Assembly (NCBI GenBank): GCA_036277115.1
Contig: DASUNM010000021.1
Location: 310,001-374,000 of the forward strand
DNA length: 64,000 nt
Source of the DNA: Pyrinomonadaceae bacterium
GTDB taxonomy: Bacteria; Acidobacteriota; Blastocatellia; Pyrinomonadales; Pyrinomonadaceae
Reading direction: 5' to 3'
Shown: positions 6,783 to 16,312 of the stretch, in pieces
Layout: every line of letters starts with the position of its first letter
Numbering within the stretch: position 1 is the first letter of the stretch
Notes under the pieces: generated by a model
Seen by the model: only the letters and a program-made list of their open reading frames with translations
Database searches by the model: none
What the model was told of the DNA's origin: nothing
Made by a program: the position numbers and the translations under genes

Positions 6783-7643
6783 ATGGCACGATCAAGTAAT
6801 TCAAGAGTAAGAGAACGCCCGGTAGCCAAATCCATTCAGGAATACGGACGCGGTGTGGCTGGCGGGTTAATGTTCAGCTTGCCCCTCTTGTACACGATGG
6901 AAGTTTGGTGGGCTGGATTTACCGCGCATCCTTACCGGCTGATAGCCTATGTAGTCGTAACGTTTCTCTTATTGCTTGGCTACAATCGCTATGCTGGGTT
7001 AAGGCGCGACTCGAGCATGAAGGAAGTCGCAATTGACTCAGTCGAGGAGATGGGTATTGGTCTTCTCCTCGCAGGTCTCGTTCTCTTCCTACTCGGCCGG
7101 ATTACGCTTGAAATGCCTACTAATGAGATTGTCGGGGTCATTGTCGTGGAGGCGATGACGGTGGCAATCGGCGTTTCAATCGGGACCGCCCAGCTTGGCG
7201 CTGGGGGCAAAGCAGACGAGGGGATGGGAGGAAGCTCCTCTAAGAATGAGATTCACTTCGGAGGTCAGATGATACTTGGATTTCTCGGCGCCATACTCTT
7301 CGCCGCGAACCTGGCGCCTACCGAAGAAATCGTGATCGTTGGAATTGACACATCATGGCTAAAGCTGGCGGGAGTGGCAGTGTTTTCGCTCTTAATTGCT
7401 TTCCTGGTTCTGCATTACAGCGACTTCAAGGGTGCCGAACAGTTTGTCCGCGCGGACCATTCAACTTTTATTCTGCTGGGCTCTGTGCTTACGTATGCGA
7501 TCGCGTTAACTGCTTCGGCAATGGTCCTCTGGTTCTTCGGGCGCTTTGACGGTGTGACAATGTACACGGCGCTGGCTCAAACCATCGCGCTCGGATTAGC
7601 GGGGACACTCGGCGCATCCGCGGGAAGGCTATTGTTGCAATGA
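6783..7643 (+). CDS. TIGR02587-family integral membrane protein
   Basis: 286 aa. After a basic N-terminus, SIQEYGRGVAGGLMFSLPLL begins the conserved region of TIGR02587 (DUF2391-like) membrane proteins. About seven or eight membrane helices follow, with a charged loop YNRYAGLRRDSSMKEVAIDSVEE between helices 3 and 4. Family function is unknown. The last four bases overlap the start of the TIGR02588-type gene; this two-gene arrangement is a recurrent one, so the products likely form a complex. The Shine-Dalgarno at ATG 6783 is weak. Confidence 0.82.
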   Translation: MARSSNSRVRERPVAKSIQEYGRGVAGGLMFSLPLLYTMEVWWAGFTAHPYRLIAYVVVTFLLLLGYNRYAGLRRDSSMKEVAIDSVEEMGIGLLLAGLVLFLLGRITLEMPTNEIVGVIVVEAMTVAIGVSIGTAQLGAGGKADEGMGGSSSKNEIHFGGQMILGFLGAILFAANLAPTEEIVIVGIDTSWLKLAGVAVFSLLIAFLVLHYSDFKGAEQFVRADHSTFILLGSVLTYAIALTASAMVLWFFGRFDGVTMYTALAQTIALGLAGTLGASAGRLLLQ

Positions 7644-8023
7644 AAAAGGTCCAAAAGAATTGGTTGGAATGGATTGTCTTTGCCGTCGGTCTCATCCTGG
7701 TTCTCTCCACCATCGGGTATCTCATCTATGCAGGCGCCTCAAGAGGAAACGAGCCGCCTAGCATTGAGGTCCGCCTTGGTAAACCGGAACAGCGCCAGTT
7801 CAATTTCGTGGTGCCTGTCACGGTGACTAATCACGGCGACGAAACAGCTGAGGGAGTGCGCATTCAAGTAGTGATGGAGAACGCTGGGGAGGAAAAAGCG
7901 CGCGGGGAACTTGATGTGGCTTTTCTGCCCCGCCATGCTACCCGCGAAGGATGGGTTACTTTTGATCAAGATCCCCGCACAGCTCAACTTAAAGCGCGCG
8001 TTCTGGGGTACCAAAAACCCTGA
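7640..8023 (+). CDS. TIGR02588-family membrane-anchored protein
   Basis: 127 aa. Residues 7-30 (LEWIVFAVGLILVLSTIGYLIY) are one membrane anchor. The exported remainder looks like an immunoglobulin-type beta sandwich (FVVPVTVTNHGDETAEGVRIQVV). This matches the partner family that sits directly after TIGR02587 genes. It starts by ATGA overlap with that gene. Role unknown; a periplasmic accessory domain to the polytopic partner is the simplest reading. Confidence 0.8.
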   Translation: MKKVQKNWLEWIVFAVGLILVLSTIGYLIYAGASRGNEPPSIEVRLGKPEQRQFNFVVPVTVTNHGDETAEGVRIQVVMENAGEEKARGELDVAFLPRHATREGWVTFDQDPRTAQLKARVLGYQKP

Positions 8024-8071
8024 GCGCTTCTCGCCGAACCAAACTGACGAAAACAAAAGAGAGACACGCTA

Positions 8072-8428
8072 ATGATAACTGTTGCCAATCGACTTTATGT
8101 GAAGCCCGAGTACGCAGACGCCTTTGAGAAGGTGTTCCGGGAGCGAGCCGGTCTGGTGGATAAGATGGACGGGTTCATTTCCAATCAGATATTGCGCCCG
8201 GTAAACGATGGAGACCCTTACGTTGTCTTCACGATGTGGAAAAGCCGCCAGGATTTTCTCAACTGGGTCCGGTCCGACGCATTCGTGAAGGGTCACGCCC
8301 AGTCAGGCACTTTACCGAAAGACGCGTACTCGAAAACGAATGTGCTGGAGCTGCACGAGGTTCTGCAGGATTCCTCACGGCCCGACTTGGCGCCTGAACC
8401 GCACGGCGGTCCATTCAACATGCACTAG
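8072..8428 (+). CDS. ABM-domain monooxygenase (HmoA/IsdG-like fold)
   Basis: 118 aa. An antibiotic-biosynthesis-monooxygenase ferredoxin-like domain covers residues 1-95: ITVANRLYVKPEYADAFEKVF, GFISNQILRP, YVVFTMWKSRQDFLNW, then SDAFVKGH. Members range from quinol monooxygenases to haem-degrading HmoA/HmoB proteins. The His in VKGHAQ is at the place where haem-degrading members often carry an axial ligand, but assignment is not certain. AGAGACAC precedes the ATG. It lies 48 bp after the TIGR02588 gene and 47 bp before a TPR gene, so the four may form one transcript. Confidence 0.78.
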   Translation: MITVANRLYVKPEYADAFEKVFRERAGLVDKMDGFISNQILRPVNDGDPYVVFTMWKSRQDFLNWVRSDAFVKGHAQSGTLPKDAYSKTNVLELHEVLQDSSRPDLAPEPHGGPFNMH

Positions 8429-8475
8429 ACCGATCTCGTTCAGATCTGAATCCAAGCGCTTGAGTAGAAAATCTT

Positions 8476-8814
8476 ATGGCTCAATCGAAAATCGAAGTCT
8501 TCACCGCAATGCTCACCGAGCAGCCGGAAAACGCCATGATCTGGTATGGCTTGGCCAGTGAACAATTCAAGCTGGAGCACTGGGCTGAGGCAGCGAAGTC
8601 TTTGCGTCAGGTCGTGACTCTCAATCCGGATTACACGGCCGCTTATCAGATGCTGGGCACCGCGTTGGCCAAAATGGATGACGTTGCCGGAGCACAGAAG
8701 GTGTGGAAAGACGGCATTGAAGCCGCGGGGCGTACCGGCGCGTGGAAGGCCGGACAACATATGCAAGCCTTGCTGGACGGTGTTGACGGCGGCAGTGATG
8801 CTCTCTGCCAATGA
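8476..8814 (+). CDS. Small TPR-repeat protein
   Basis: 112 aa. Two or three tetratricopeptide repeats are visible: NAMIWYGLASEQFKLEHWAEA, then DYTAAYQMLGTALAKMDDVAGA, then a degenerate third unit. TPRs mediate protein contacts; no catalytic motif is present. It has no signal peptide. The stop lies 7 bp from the stop of the convergent glycoamylase-like gene. Confidence 0.78.
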   Translation: MAQSKIEVFTAMLTEQPENAMIWYGLASEQFKLEHWAEAAKSLRQVVTLNPDYTAAYQMLGTALAKMDDVAGAQKVWKDGIEAAGRTGAWKAGQHMQALLDGVDGGSDALCQ

Positions 8815-8821
8815 TTAATGA

Positions 8822-10123
8822 TTACAACCACCCGCCCGAAAATCCGGCGCGGCGAAGACCGGCGATGATGTAAGGACAGCCGCGCATCAGCTGCCAGAGA
8901 AATTCGGACCTGTAGTTCTCAATCATCAGAACGATCGGGCCCTGATCCAGACCGTAATAGCCTTTCGAGATCCATTCCTTGCTCAATGCCGTCGAAAACG
9001 TGGGATTGAAACTGCACTTGAATCCATACTTGCTGGTCATCTCAGGAAAAGCCTTGTCGAAATGTTGGATCGAAGGCAGAACGATCTCGGGGGCGAAGGG
9101 AAGTGAAGCAACCACGGCCCAGGGAGCAAGCGTGCCGTCATCGGGCCCGTTAGGAACACCACGGTTTATGTAGTCGTAGAACCGGCGCAACTTACCTTTG
9201 ATCTTCTTGCGGGCCGGTCCGGGGCCATCACTCGCGGTGAGCCCCCAAATGTATTCGCCATAGCTTTTGAAGCCACGCGGATTGCGAATAGCGTACTGCT
9301 GTTGAATGTAGGTAGCCTGGCGGCTGTTCTCGAAATAATCGCTCTCATGCTTCCGCATGAAGTCGTCCTGAATGCCGCGAAAATCGATCCACATGTGCGA
9401 TAGCTGATGGAGAAAGAGCGGTCCGCCATACAGAAACTCGCGGCCGTAAAGCTTCTTCCACTTGTAGGTCCTTGTCCATGCCCGGTAACTCTTGGCGGGC
9501 ACCGGGTGGGTCGGCGATGCGAGGGCGAGGACGTAAAGAATCAGCGCTTCGTTGTACCCGGACCAGCGATATTTGATGAAGCCGCTTTCCGGTCTCCATC
9601 CATGCGTGACCGTGACTCCGCGGTTCCGGGCCCATTGCCAGTCGGCGCGGCGGTACATGGCTTCGGCCAACGTGCGAATCTCACGTTCATTCTCCGTGTC
9701 GCGGTTGAAATATTCCGCGGCCGTTAGGGCTCCCGCGATCAAGAACGCGGAGTCGATTGTCGACAGCTCGCAATCCCACGTCCGGCGCCCGGTCTTCATG
9801 TCCAGGAAGTGATAGTAGAAGCCTTTGTATCCGGTGGCGTCTGGTTCCGGCCCGTGCGGACTATGCCAGAAGAAACGCAGAGTGGTGAGCGTTCGCTTGA
9901 TCGCTTGCTGGCGCGTGATGAATTTGCGCTCGACCCCAACGGGATAAGCAGCGAGTGCAAATCCGGTCGGGGTGATACTGCACGGTGCCCCCTGGCGTGT
10001 GTTGTCCGGTACCAGGCCATTCCGTGGATTTGTTTCTTTCAGGAAGTAGTTAAAGGTAACCCGCTGGAGCGTCGCGAGCTTCTTGTCGGAGAACGTGGGT
10101 TGTCTCAGCTTCCGGGACGACAT
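8822..10123 (-). CDS. Glycoamylase-family (PF10091) protein
   Basis: About 433 aa from ATG 10123. The alpha/alpha-barrel PF10091 hallmarks are present: FNYFLKETNPRNGLVPD, a YYHFLDM...RRTWDCELSTIDSA block, GWRPESGFIKYRWSGYNEA followed by ALASPTHPV, and a GGPLFLHQLSHMWIDFRGI motif. Family members include beta-1,2-glucanases (GH144) and are usually exported. Here no signal peptide is visible at either possible start, so this copy may be cytoplasmic. No sugar transporter is adjacent, so the substrate cannot be told. The longer frame to 10162 adds a poorly supported basic head. Confidence 0.82.
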   Translation of the reverse strand: MSSRKLRQPTFSDKKLATLQRVTFNYFLKETNPRNGLVPDNTRQGAPCSITPTGFALAAYPVGVERKFITRQQAIKRTLTTLRFFWHSPHGPEPDATGYKGFYYHFLDMKTGRRTWDCELSTIDSAFLIAGALTAAEYFNRDTENEREIRTLAEAMYRRADWQWARNRGVTVTHGWRPESGFIKYRWSGYNEALILYVLALASPTHPVPAKSYRAWTRTYKWKKLYGREFLYGGPLFLHQLSHMWIDFRGIQDDFMRKHESDYFENSRQATYIQQQYAIRNPRGFKSYGEYIWGLTASDGPGPARKKIKGKLRRFYDYINRGVPNGPDDGTLAPWAVVASLPFAPEIVLPSIQHFDKAFPEMTSKYGFKCSFNPTFSTALSKEWISKGYYGLDQGPIVLMIENYRSEFLWQLMRGCPYIIAGLRRAGFSGGWL

Positions 10124-10194
10124 GGTCCTGCAAATAGTAGATTGTCTTGCGCGCCCTCCCAAGCCGTTCGAGCCGTTGTGAAAAATGTGATCCT

Positions 10195-10244
10195 AAAAAG
10201 AGAAGAGGAGGGTTTCACGATCACGCTCGACCGTGGAACCCTCC
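10195..10244 (-). terminator. Rho-independent terminator for 10314-12227
   Basis: An inverted repeat of 12 bp with one G-T pair (GAGGGTTTCACG at 10208 and CGTGGAACCCTC at 10232) is followed on the minus strand by CTCTTCTCTTTTT. It lies about 70 bp after the stop of the secreted protein gene. Confidence 0.7.
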
Positions 10245-10313
10245 CCGACTGGCTCTTAATCATTAGCGAAGCAACCTGGTCGAATCTCCAACTAAGGCTG
10301 CTTCACTGGATAG

Positions 10314-12227
10314 TTATCTCGGCGAGCCTGCACGAATCGTTAGTTCCGTGCCCTGCGGAAGTTCGAGGCTTTCCTTGCCGGTCACGAATACTGAGCCGGC
10401 TCCTCCTGCCGCACCGATGGCCGCGCCAATCGCCGCGCCTTTGCCGCCGCCGGCAATTGCGCCGATGATCGCACCAATGGCCGTACCAATGCCTGTCCGA
10501 GTGACAGTCTGAGTCGTTTGGTTGTCGCCCTGGGCGCTTCCTTCATTGTCAACGCTAACTGTCTCGCCATTCGCATTTCTCACACTCGAAAGAGTGCCGG
10601 CGAATCTGTAAGTTTGACCGTTGCGCAACTGGATCGAGTCGAAGTTGAGCGTCATTCCCGATCGGCCGGTTAGCGTTCCACTTTGGGAAACACTGGCAAC
10701 CGTGCCTTCGATGACAGCGCCCTCGTACTGACCAGGCTCGCGGACCGTCAGGGTGAACCTTTCGCCCTGTGTGGTGCGTTTGGTGGTCAGGTCATTGTTC
10801 AGGACAGCTACAACGGTTTCACCATCACGAAGGATGAATTCGCCGTTGTTCACACCTGAGTTGCCGAGCACTGGTCCGGAACCGTTATAGATATTCCATT
10901 GAGCAACATCTGAAGTCCGGTCGTAAATGCTATTAACAATCACGGGCTGGTTCAGCCGGTCTGCGAAGACTTCGCGCGTTACGCGCAAGCGGCGGCCATT
11001 TTCGATAGGCTCGAAAGTGACGTTGAAATCATTCTCGCGGTAGCCGGTTGAGTTCACCGCTAACTGTTCCCCGCGCAGGGTCGCAGTTACTCGGCTCGTT
11101 CTACCATTGAGTTGCTCCTGGCGCTCGACGCCGTCGGCTTCAAAAGTGGAACGCTGAGCGCGTGTTGACGCGAGGCTCAACGTGGAATTATTCCGCTCGA
11201 TGGCCAGCATTTGCGGCGACTCGAGCCGGGCAAGCATGCGGTCATAAACACCCTGTCGCTGGTTGCTGGGAAGGTTCCGTGTCGCGCGTTCAATAACATC
11301 ACGGGGATTGTCGCTGCGCGACGAATCCAACCTGTACGTTCCGGTTAAGCGACTATTCGAGCTGTATTGCGGCAGACTTGGCTGATTGACGTCCTGCCAA
11401 TTCGCGGAAACATTAAATGCGCCGGCTAACGTGTTTAGATCGTTCTTCAGCGTTGACCAATCAGTCTGCGCCCGGTTCGTGAGCTGATTGCTGCGCATGA
11501 ATGTGTCAATCGGTCTGGCCAGCGCGAGCATGCGTTCGATATCGTCGGCAACTGGCTGTCTGGCGTTATGCTGGTTGCGCAATTGCGCCGTGGCGCTCTT
11601 GAAGTCCCGCACGTCATCATTCATGTTGACCTCGCCATTCGTTTGCTCGTAACGGCTCCGGCTGAATGCGTCGGTGAGACTCGATTGGAACCTGGCACCG
11701 CTTGTCTCGATCCGCTGAATTAGCTGATTGAGTTCGCTGTCCCGCAGCCTGTTTGACTGACTGGTTGAGCCTTGCTCGCGGTTCCATTGCCAGGTTGTGC
11801 CATAGGCAGTCGCCAGCGCATTAAGGTCGGTCCGCACCACCGCCCAATCGTTCTGCACTCGAGTGTTCAAGCGATGGCGACTCATGAAACCATTCACGAG
11901 TGAAGCCTTCTGCAGAATGTTCTGAACGTCGGTAGAGTCCGCCTGGCGGGTGGCGAAGCGATTCTTGAATTGATCGATTGCCGTTCCCAGGTCCGGTTCG
12001 AACGTGTTGATATTATTTTGGGGCCGCGTCTGGTCAACGCGCTGGTTCACCAGGGCGAGGTTGAGACTGTTACGGAACGTGTTAGTGCTCCGCTCGATTC
12101 GTTGAAGTACGCTGGCGACCTGCCGGTCATTGACGCGGGCAGGGCGCCGCTGCGCCTGTGCGGTGACGCCGATGACGGCGAGCGCGCACAGGATAAATCC
12201 TGACATTATACGTTTTGAATTCTTCAT
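10314..12227 (-). CDS. Large secreted glycine-zipper protein with duplicated helical domain
   Basis: 637 aa. Residues 1-25 are a signal peptide ending in AQA. Two related helical domains follow at about 35-155 and 160-280: each contains an LxQRIExSxxxFxxSL start, an ALARPIDTFM/ASLVNGFM middle, and a DWxxxxxDLNxLAxAF end. Residues 290-500 are beta-rich. Residues 510-637 carry a module of SGMTLNFDSIQLRNGQTYRF, a glycine zipper (AIIGAIAGGGKGAAIG), and a final LELPQGTELTIRAGS strand. The same module forms the C-terminal half of the 41742-42377 product. An AAGGAAAA site precedes the ATG. A Crp-type site lies 250 bp upstream. Probably envelope-associated; function unknown. Confidence 0.75.
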   Translation of the reverse strand: MKNSKRIMSGFILCALAVIGVTAQAQRRPARVNDRQVASVLQRIERSTNTFRNSLNLALVNQRVDQTRPQNNINTFEPDLGTAIDQFKNRFATRQADSTDVQNILQKASLVNGFMSRHRLNTRVQNDWAVVRTDLNALATAYGTTWQWNREQGSTSQSNRLRDSELNQLIQRIETSGARFQSSLTDAFSRSRYEQTNGEVNMNDDVRDFKSATAQLRNQHNARQPVADDIERMLALARPIDTFMRSNQLTNRAQTDWSTLKNDLNTLAGAFNVSANWQDVNQPSLPQYSSNSRLTGTYRLDSSRSDNPRDVIERATRNLPSNQRQGVYDRMLARLESPQMLAIERNNSTLSLASTRAQRSTFEADGVERQEQLNGRTSRVTATLRGEQLAVNSTGYRENDFNVTFEPIENGRRLRVTREVFADRLNQPVIVNSIYDRTSDVAQWNIYNGSGPVLGNSGVNNGEFILRDGETVVAVLNNDLTTKRTTQGERFTLTVREPGQYEGAVIEGTVASVSQSGTLTGRSGMTLNFDSIQLRNGQTYRFAGTLSSVRNANGETVSVDNEGSAQGDNQTTQTVTRTGIGTAIGAIIGAIAGGGKGAAIGAAIGAAGGAGSVFVTGKESLELPQGTELTIRAGSPR

Positions 12228-12332
12228 CTTTTTCCTTTCAGCTTTTGCTAGCTGTTACCAATGTTTTCTAAACACACGTTTCCTGATATTGAGGGCACCA
12301 TTAATCTTGTGACTTGAATCAGACGGAGAGAC

Positions 12333-12434
12333 GTGGAGACAACTTCCTCTCGCTACAGCCCTTTTCGGGAAATTTACAAACGGCTCAAGAAGAAGGTTGC
12401 TGACCTGATCCGAGATGTCGAAAGGAATTTCTAA
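12333..12434 (+). CDS. Possible 33-aa basic helical peptide
   Basis: A GTG at 12333 with GGAG 4 nt upstream opens a 33-residue frame ending at TAA 12432-12434. The C-terminal half (FREIYKRLKKKVADLIRDVE) would form a strongly amphipathic basic helix. It lies in the gap between two leftward genes. Length is short and no homologue can be named, so this is tentative. Confidence 0.3.
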   Translation: METTSSRYSPFREIYKRLKKKVADLIRDVERNF

Positions 12435-12478
12435 AGCAGAGCTAAGTGAGGTTTATATCATGAGGGCAATTCGCGGTC

Positions 12479-12494
12479 TGTGCGTTACCACACA
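12479..12494 (+). promoter_or_regulatory. Crp/Fnr-type operator candidate
   Basis: TGTGCGTTACCACACA, TGTG-N8-CACA, preceded by GCGGTC as at 6138. It lies just downstream of the Crp/Fnr gene and about 250 bp upstream of the secreted protein start at 12227. Confidence 0.6.
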
Positions 12495-12529
12495 AAGGGG
12501 AGAATTCGACAAAGCACTGAGCAGATGAG

Positions 12530-13237
12530 CTATCCCAGCAGCCGCACGAACTCGTCTTTCACCACCCGGTAACACTCACAGACGGTCGCTTCCAGCTTTT
12601 CGCGATCGAGAATCCTGATACGGCCGCGCACATAACTAATCGCTCCTGAATCCTGAAGGCGACCGGCAGCCACCGTCACACCTTCCCGGCGTACCCCTAA
12701 CATGTCTGCGATCAGTTCCTGAGTCATGATCAGTTCATCTCCGGGAATGCGGTCATAACTCAACAAAAGCCAACGGCACAATTGCTGCTCGACTGAGTGC
12801 AAGCGGTTGCAAACGGCCGTTTGAGAGATCTGAGTAATCAACGCCTGGGTATAACGCAACAGCAAATGTTGGAATTTGCCTCCCAGGGCGAACTCATCTT
12901 GCAGCACTTTTGCTTTCATCCTGAGCGCGCCCCCGGCACTCTGGACGACGGCGCGATTGGGCATAGTTCCGCCACCCATGAAGAGAGCGATTCCGACGAC
13001 CCCATCATTGCCCGTCAAACCCATTTCGGCGCTGGTGCCGTTTTCCATTGTGTAGAGCAGCGAGACGATCGAGTTTGTCGGGAAGAAGACGTAATCCAGT
13101 TGTCCCCCGAATTCGTAGACAACTTCACCGAGAGTGAATGAAACCGGCAGCAAGTTTGGTCGCAACCGTTCATACTCATCCGGCGGAAGCGCGGCAAGCA
13201 ACCGGTTTTCAACCGGCTTGGAGAGCTCTGCTGTCAT
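12530..13237 (-). CDS. Crp/Fnr-family transcriptional regulator
   Basis: 235 aa. A cyclic-nucleotide-binding-type beta barrel spans about residues 10-130 and a winged HTH spans about 150-230, with the helix-turn-helix at 171-203 (TQELIADMLGVRREGVTVAAGRL). The barrel lacks the usual phosphate cassette; the corresponding stretch reads GVVGIALFMGGGTMPNRAVV, so cAMP binding is not assured. There is no FNR-type cysteine cluster. The RREGVT recognition helix is typical of a subgroup common in Acidobacteriota. It lies close to several TGTG-N8-CACA palindromes, which makes it the obvious candidate to bind them. Confidence 0.85.
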   Translation of the reverse strand: MTAELSKPVENRLLAALPPDEYERLRPNLLPVSFTLGEVVYEFGGQLDYVFFPTNSIVSLLYTMENGTSAEMGLTGNDGVVGIALFMGGGTMPNRAVVQSAGGALRMKAKVLQDEFALGGKFQHLLLRYTQALITQISQTAVCNRLHSVEQQLCRWLLLSYDRIPGDELIMTQELIADMLGVRREGVTVAAGRLQDSGAISYVRGRIRILDREKLEATVCECYRVVKDEFVRLLG

Positions 13238-13647
13238 AGAAACTTAAAGAATCCAGGGGCGGTCAAGTTTGAAAGCTACCAATTGGTCGACGCACATTTT
13301 ACCCTACGTGCGAATAGCTTCAAAAAGGGAATTGCAATGCCAGTCAACCGCGTGCGCTTTATGTGTTGCTTGTGTCCTATATGCTCCCGTTGACATATAA
13401 CGCACCGAAGCGTAGGGTCAAACAGAACCGAGACCAGCTAACTCCTTTCTCAGCTCTTCTGGAATCCCCCAGACCATCTGACATCCACAGCTCAAATACC
13501 AAGAGTTCAGGTTGTATTAGCTCGTTCTGAGTACGGCACACGACTGGTCTTGTCTCGGTGAGTCCTTACACTAGAACAAGCCCGCCGTGTCATTCGCTCT
13601 GCCTCAGGCTCCTGGCGATCCACATTAGAAAGAGATTGTAACAAGTT
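13238..13647. other. groES leader and divergent intergenic region
   Basis: 410 bp between the Crp/Fnr gene and groES. A TTGACA at about 13391 could be a -35 hexamer, but its partner -10 is poor. No CIRCE inverted repeat (TTAGCACTC-N9-GAGTGCTAA) and no other clear heat-shock operator is seen. No gene is recognised. Confidence 0.5.
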
Positions 13648-13977
13648 ATGACAATGAATATTCAACCACTACACGATCGCGTAATCGTGAAACGCATTGA
13701 TGAAGGCGAACAGGTTCGTGGAGGCATCATCATTCCCGACTCAGCGAAAGAGAAGCCGCAAGAGGGTGAAGTGATCGCCGCCGGCCTGGGCAAGTACAAG
13801 GAAGATGGAACGCGCCAAACATTGGACGTCAAAGCAGGAGATCGCGTCCTGTTCGGCAAGTACAGCAGTTCTGAGATTAAGGTCAATGGCGAAGAGCTTT
13901 TGATCATGCGCGAGGACGAGATTCTTGGCGTCATCACGCGCGCCGGCGCAGCGGCCGGTGGAAAAAAAGGTAAATAG
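13648..13977 (+). CDS. groES: Co-chaperonin GroES
   Basis: 109 aa, somewhat longer than the usual 95-100. GroES begins [18 protein letters not shown], and the mobile-loop region reads [19 protein letters not shown]. The core [31 protein letters not shown] is intact. The extra length is a C-terminal Ala/Gly/Lys tail ([11 protein letters not shown]). It caps the GroEL chamber in the cytoplasm. groEL follows after 65 bp, the usual bicistronic order. Confidence 0.97.
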   Translation: MTMNIQPLHDRVIVKRIDEGEQVRGGIIIPDSAKEKPQEGEVIAAGLGKYKEDGTRQTLDVKAGDRVLFGKYSSSEIKVNGEELLIMREDEILGVITRAGAAAGGKKGK

Positions 13978-14024
13978 TCTGGTGTAACGGAACCGACAGT
14001 TTTGGTTCAAAACTTTAGTTTTAA

Positions 14025-15689
<1,665 letters not shown>

Positions 15690-15724
15690 TTCCCCTGACT
15701 GGATGGGAGGCCTCAATTTTTATC

Positions 15725-15744
15725 ACGGGGCTTCCCGTCTTTTT
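15725..15744 (+). terminator. groEL terminator
   Basis: A short ACGGG-GCTT-CCCGT hairpin is followed by CTTTTT, 36 bp after the groEL stop. Confidence 0.7.
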
Positions 15745-15777
15745 CCGCCGATTTGCCTCAAGAGTCCGAAAAGGCAG

Positions 15778-16273
15778 CTCTCATTCACACCGGGCTCTGG
15801 CCCGGTGAAAAGCAAGTGCGAGACTAGTGAACCGTTTTAACGGTTTACTGCTTCGTAAGCTACTCAGGCGATTGCCTGCGGAGACTTGCCCTGGCAAACG
15901 ACACTAAGAAACCGTTTCAACGGTTTCAATATACTTGACACACCAATTGGTTTCGCAACCCGCAGGGTTGCAAGAGAGTAGCCGGGGATCGCAGCGAAGC
16001 GTAGACCCCCGGACACGTCGACCTGGAATTCGCACCCTGAAGGGGTGCAAGACGAGTTTCTGTGACCCTTCCAGGGTCAGAGATTATATACACTTCGATC
16101 CGGGGGTGCGCGCTGACGCGCTCAACCCCCGGCTACTATCTTTCAGCCCCTCGGGCTGACTCATTCACGACAATCAGAGTTGATTGATGAGTCAAGTATA
16201 TTATTACCGTTGAAACGGTTCCTATGATTCTCACGGTCTTTCATCACCGGCTGAAGCCCGGTGTGAATGAGAG
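15778..16273. repeat. 496-bp element bounded by inverted repeats
   Basis: The ends match perfectly over 19 bp (CTCTCATTCACACCGGGCT at 15778-15796; its complement at 16255-16273) and imperfectly over about 70 bp. Inside are several short hairpins: AACCGTTTTAACGGTT, AAACCGTTTCAACGGTTT, GCACCCTGAAGGGGTGC, GACCCTTCCAGGGTC and a CCGGGGGT/ACCCCCGG pair. There is no transposase. The whole looks like a non-autonomous repeat or REP-type cluster. Confidence 0.7.
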
Positions 16274-16312
16274 ACGTGGAACTTCGACGTTTGAGAAAAA
16301 GCTCTGTGGCCA

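Larger units (their letters stand above)
15690..16312. other. Non-coding region with terminator and repeat element
   Basis: This 623-bp gap contains the groEL terminator (15725-15744) and a palindromic repeat element (15778-16273). An open frame inside the element (15935-16159) is not called because it is made of the element's hairpins. Confidence 0.7.

Noticed and set aside
13337..13393. 18-codon Cys-rich frame (MPVNRVRFMCCLCPICSR)
   Set aside because: Too short, no conservation evidence, and the CxxC spacing could be chance.
15935..16159. Frame inside the post-groEL repeat element
   Set aside because: Made of the element's hairpins; no protein character.
15840..16220. Repeated AACCGTTTNAACGGTT units suggestive of a CRISPR
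   Set aside because: Spacing is irregular, orientation varies and there are no cas genes or unique spacers.
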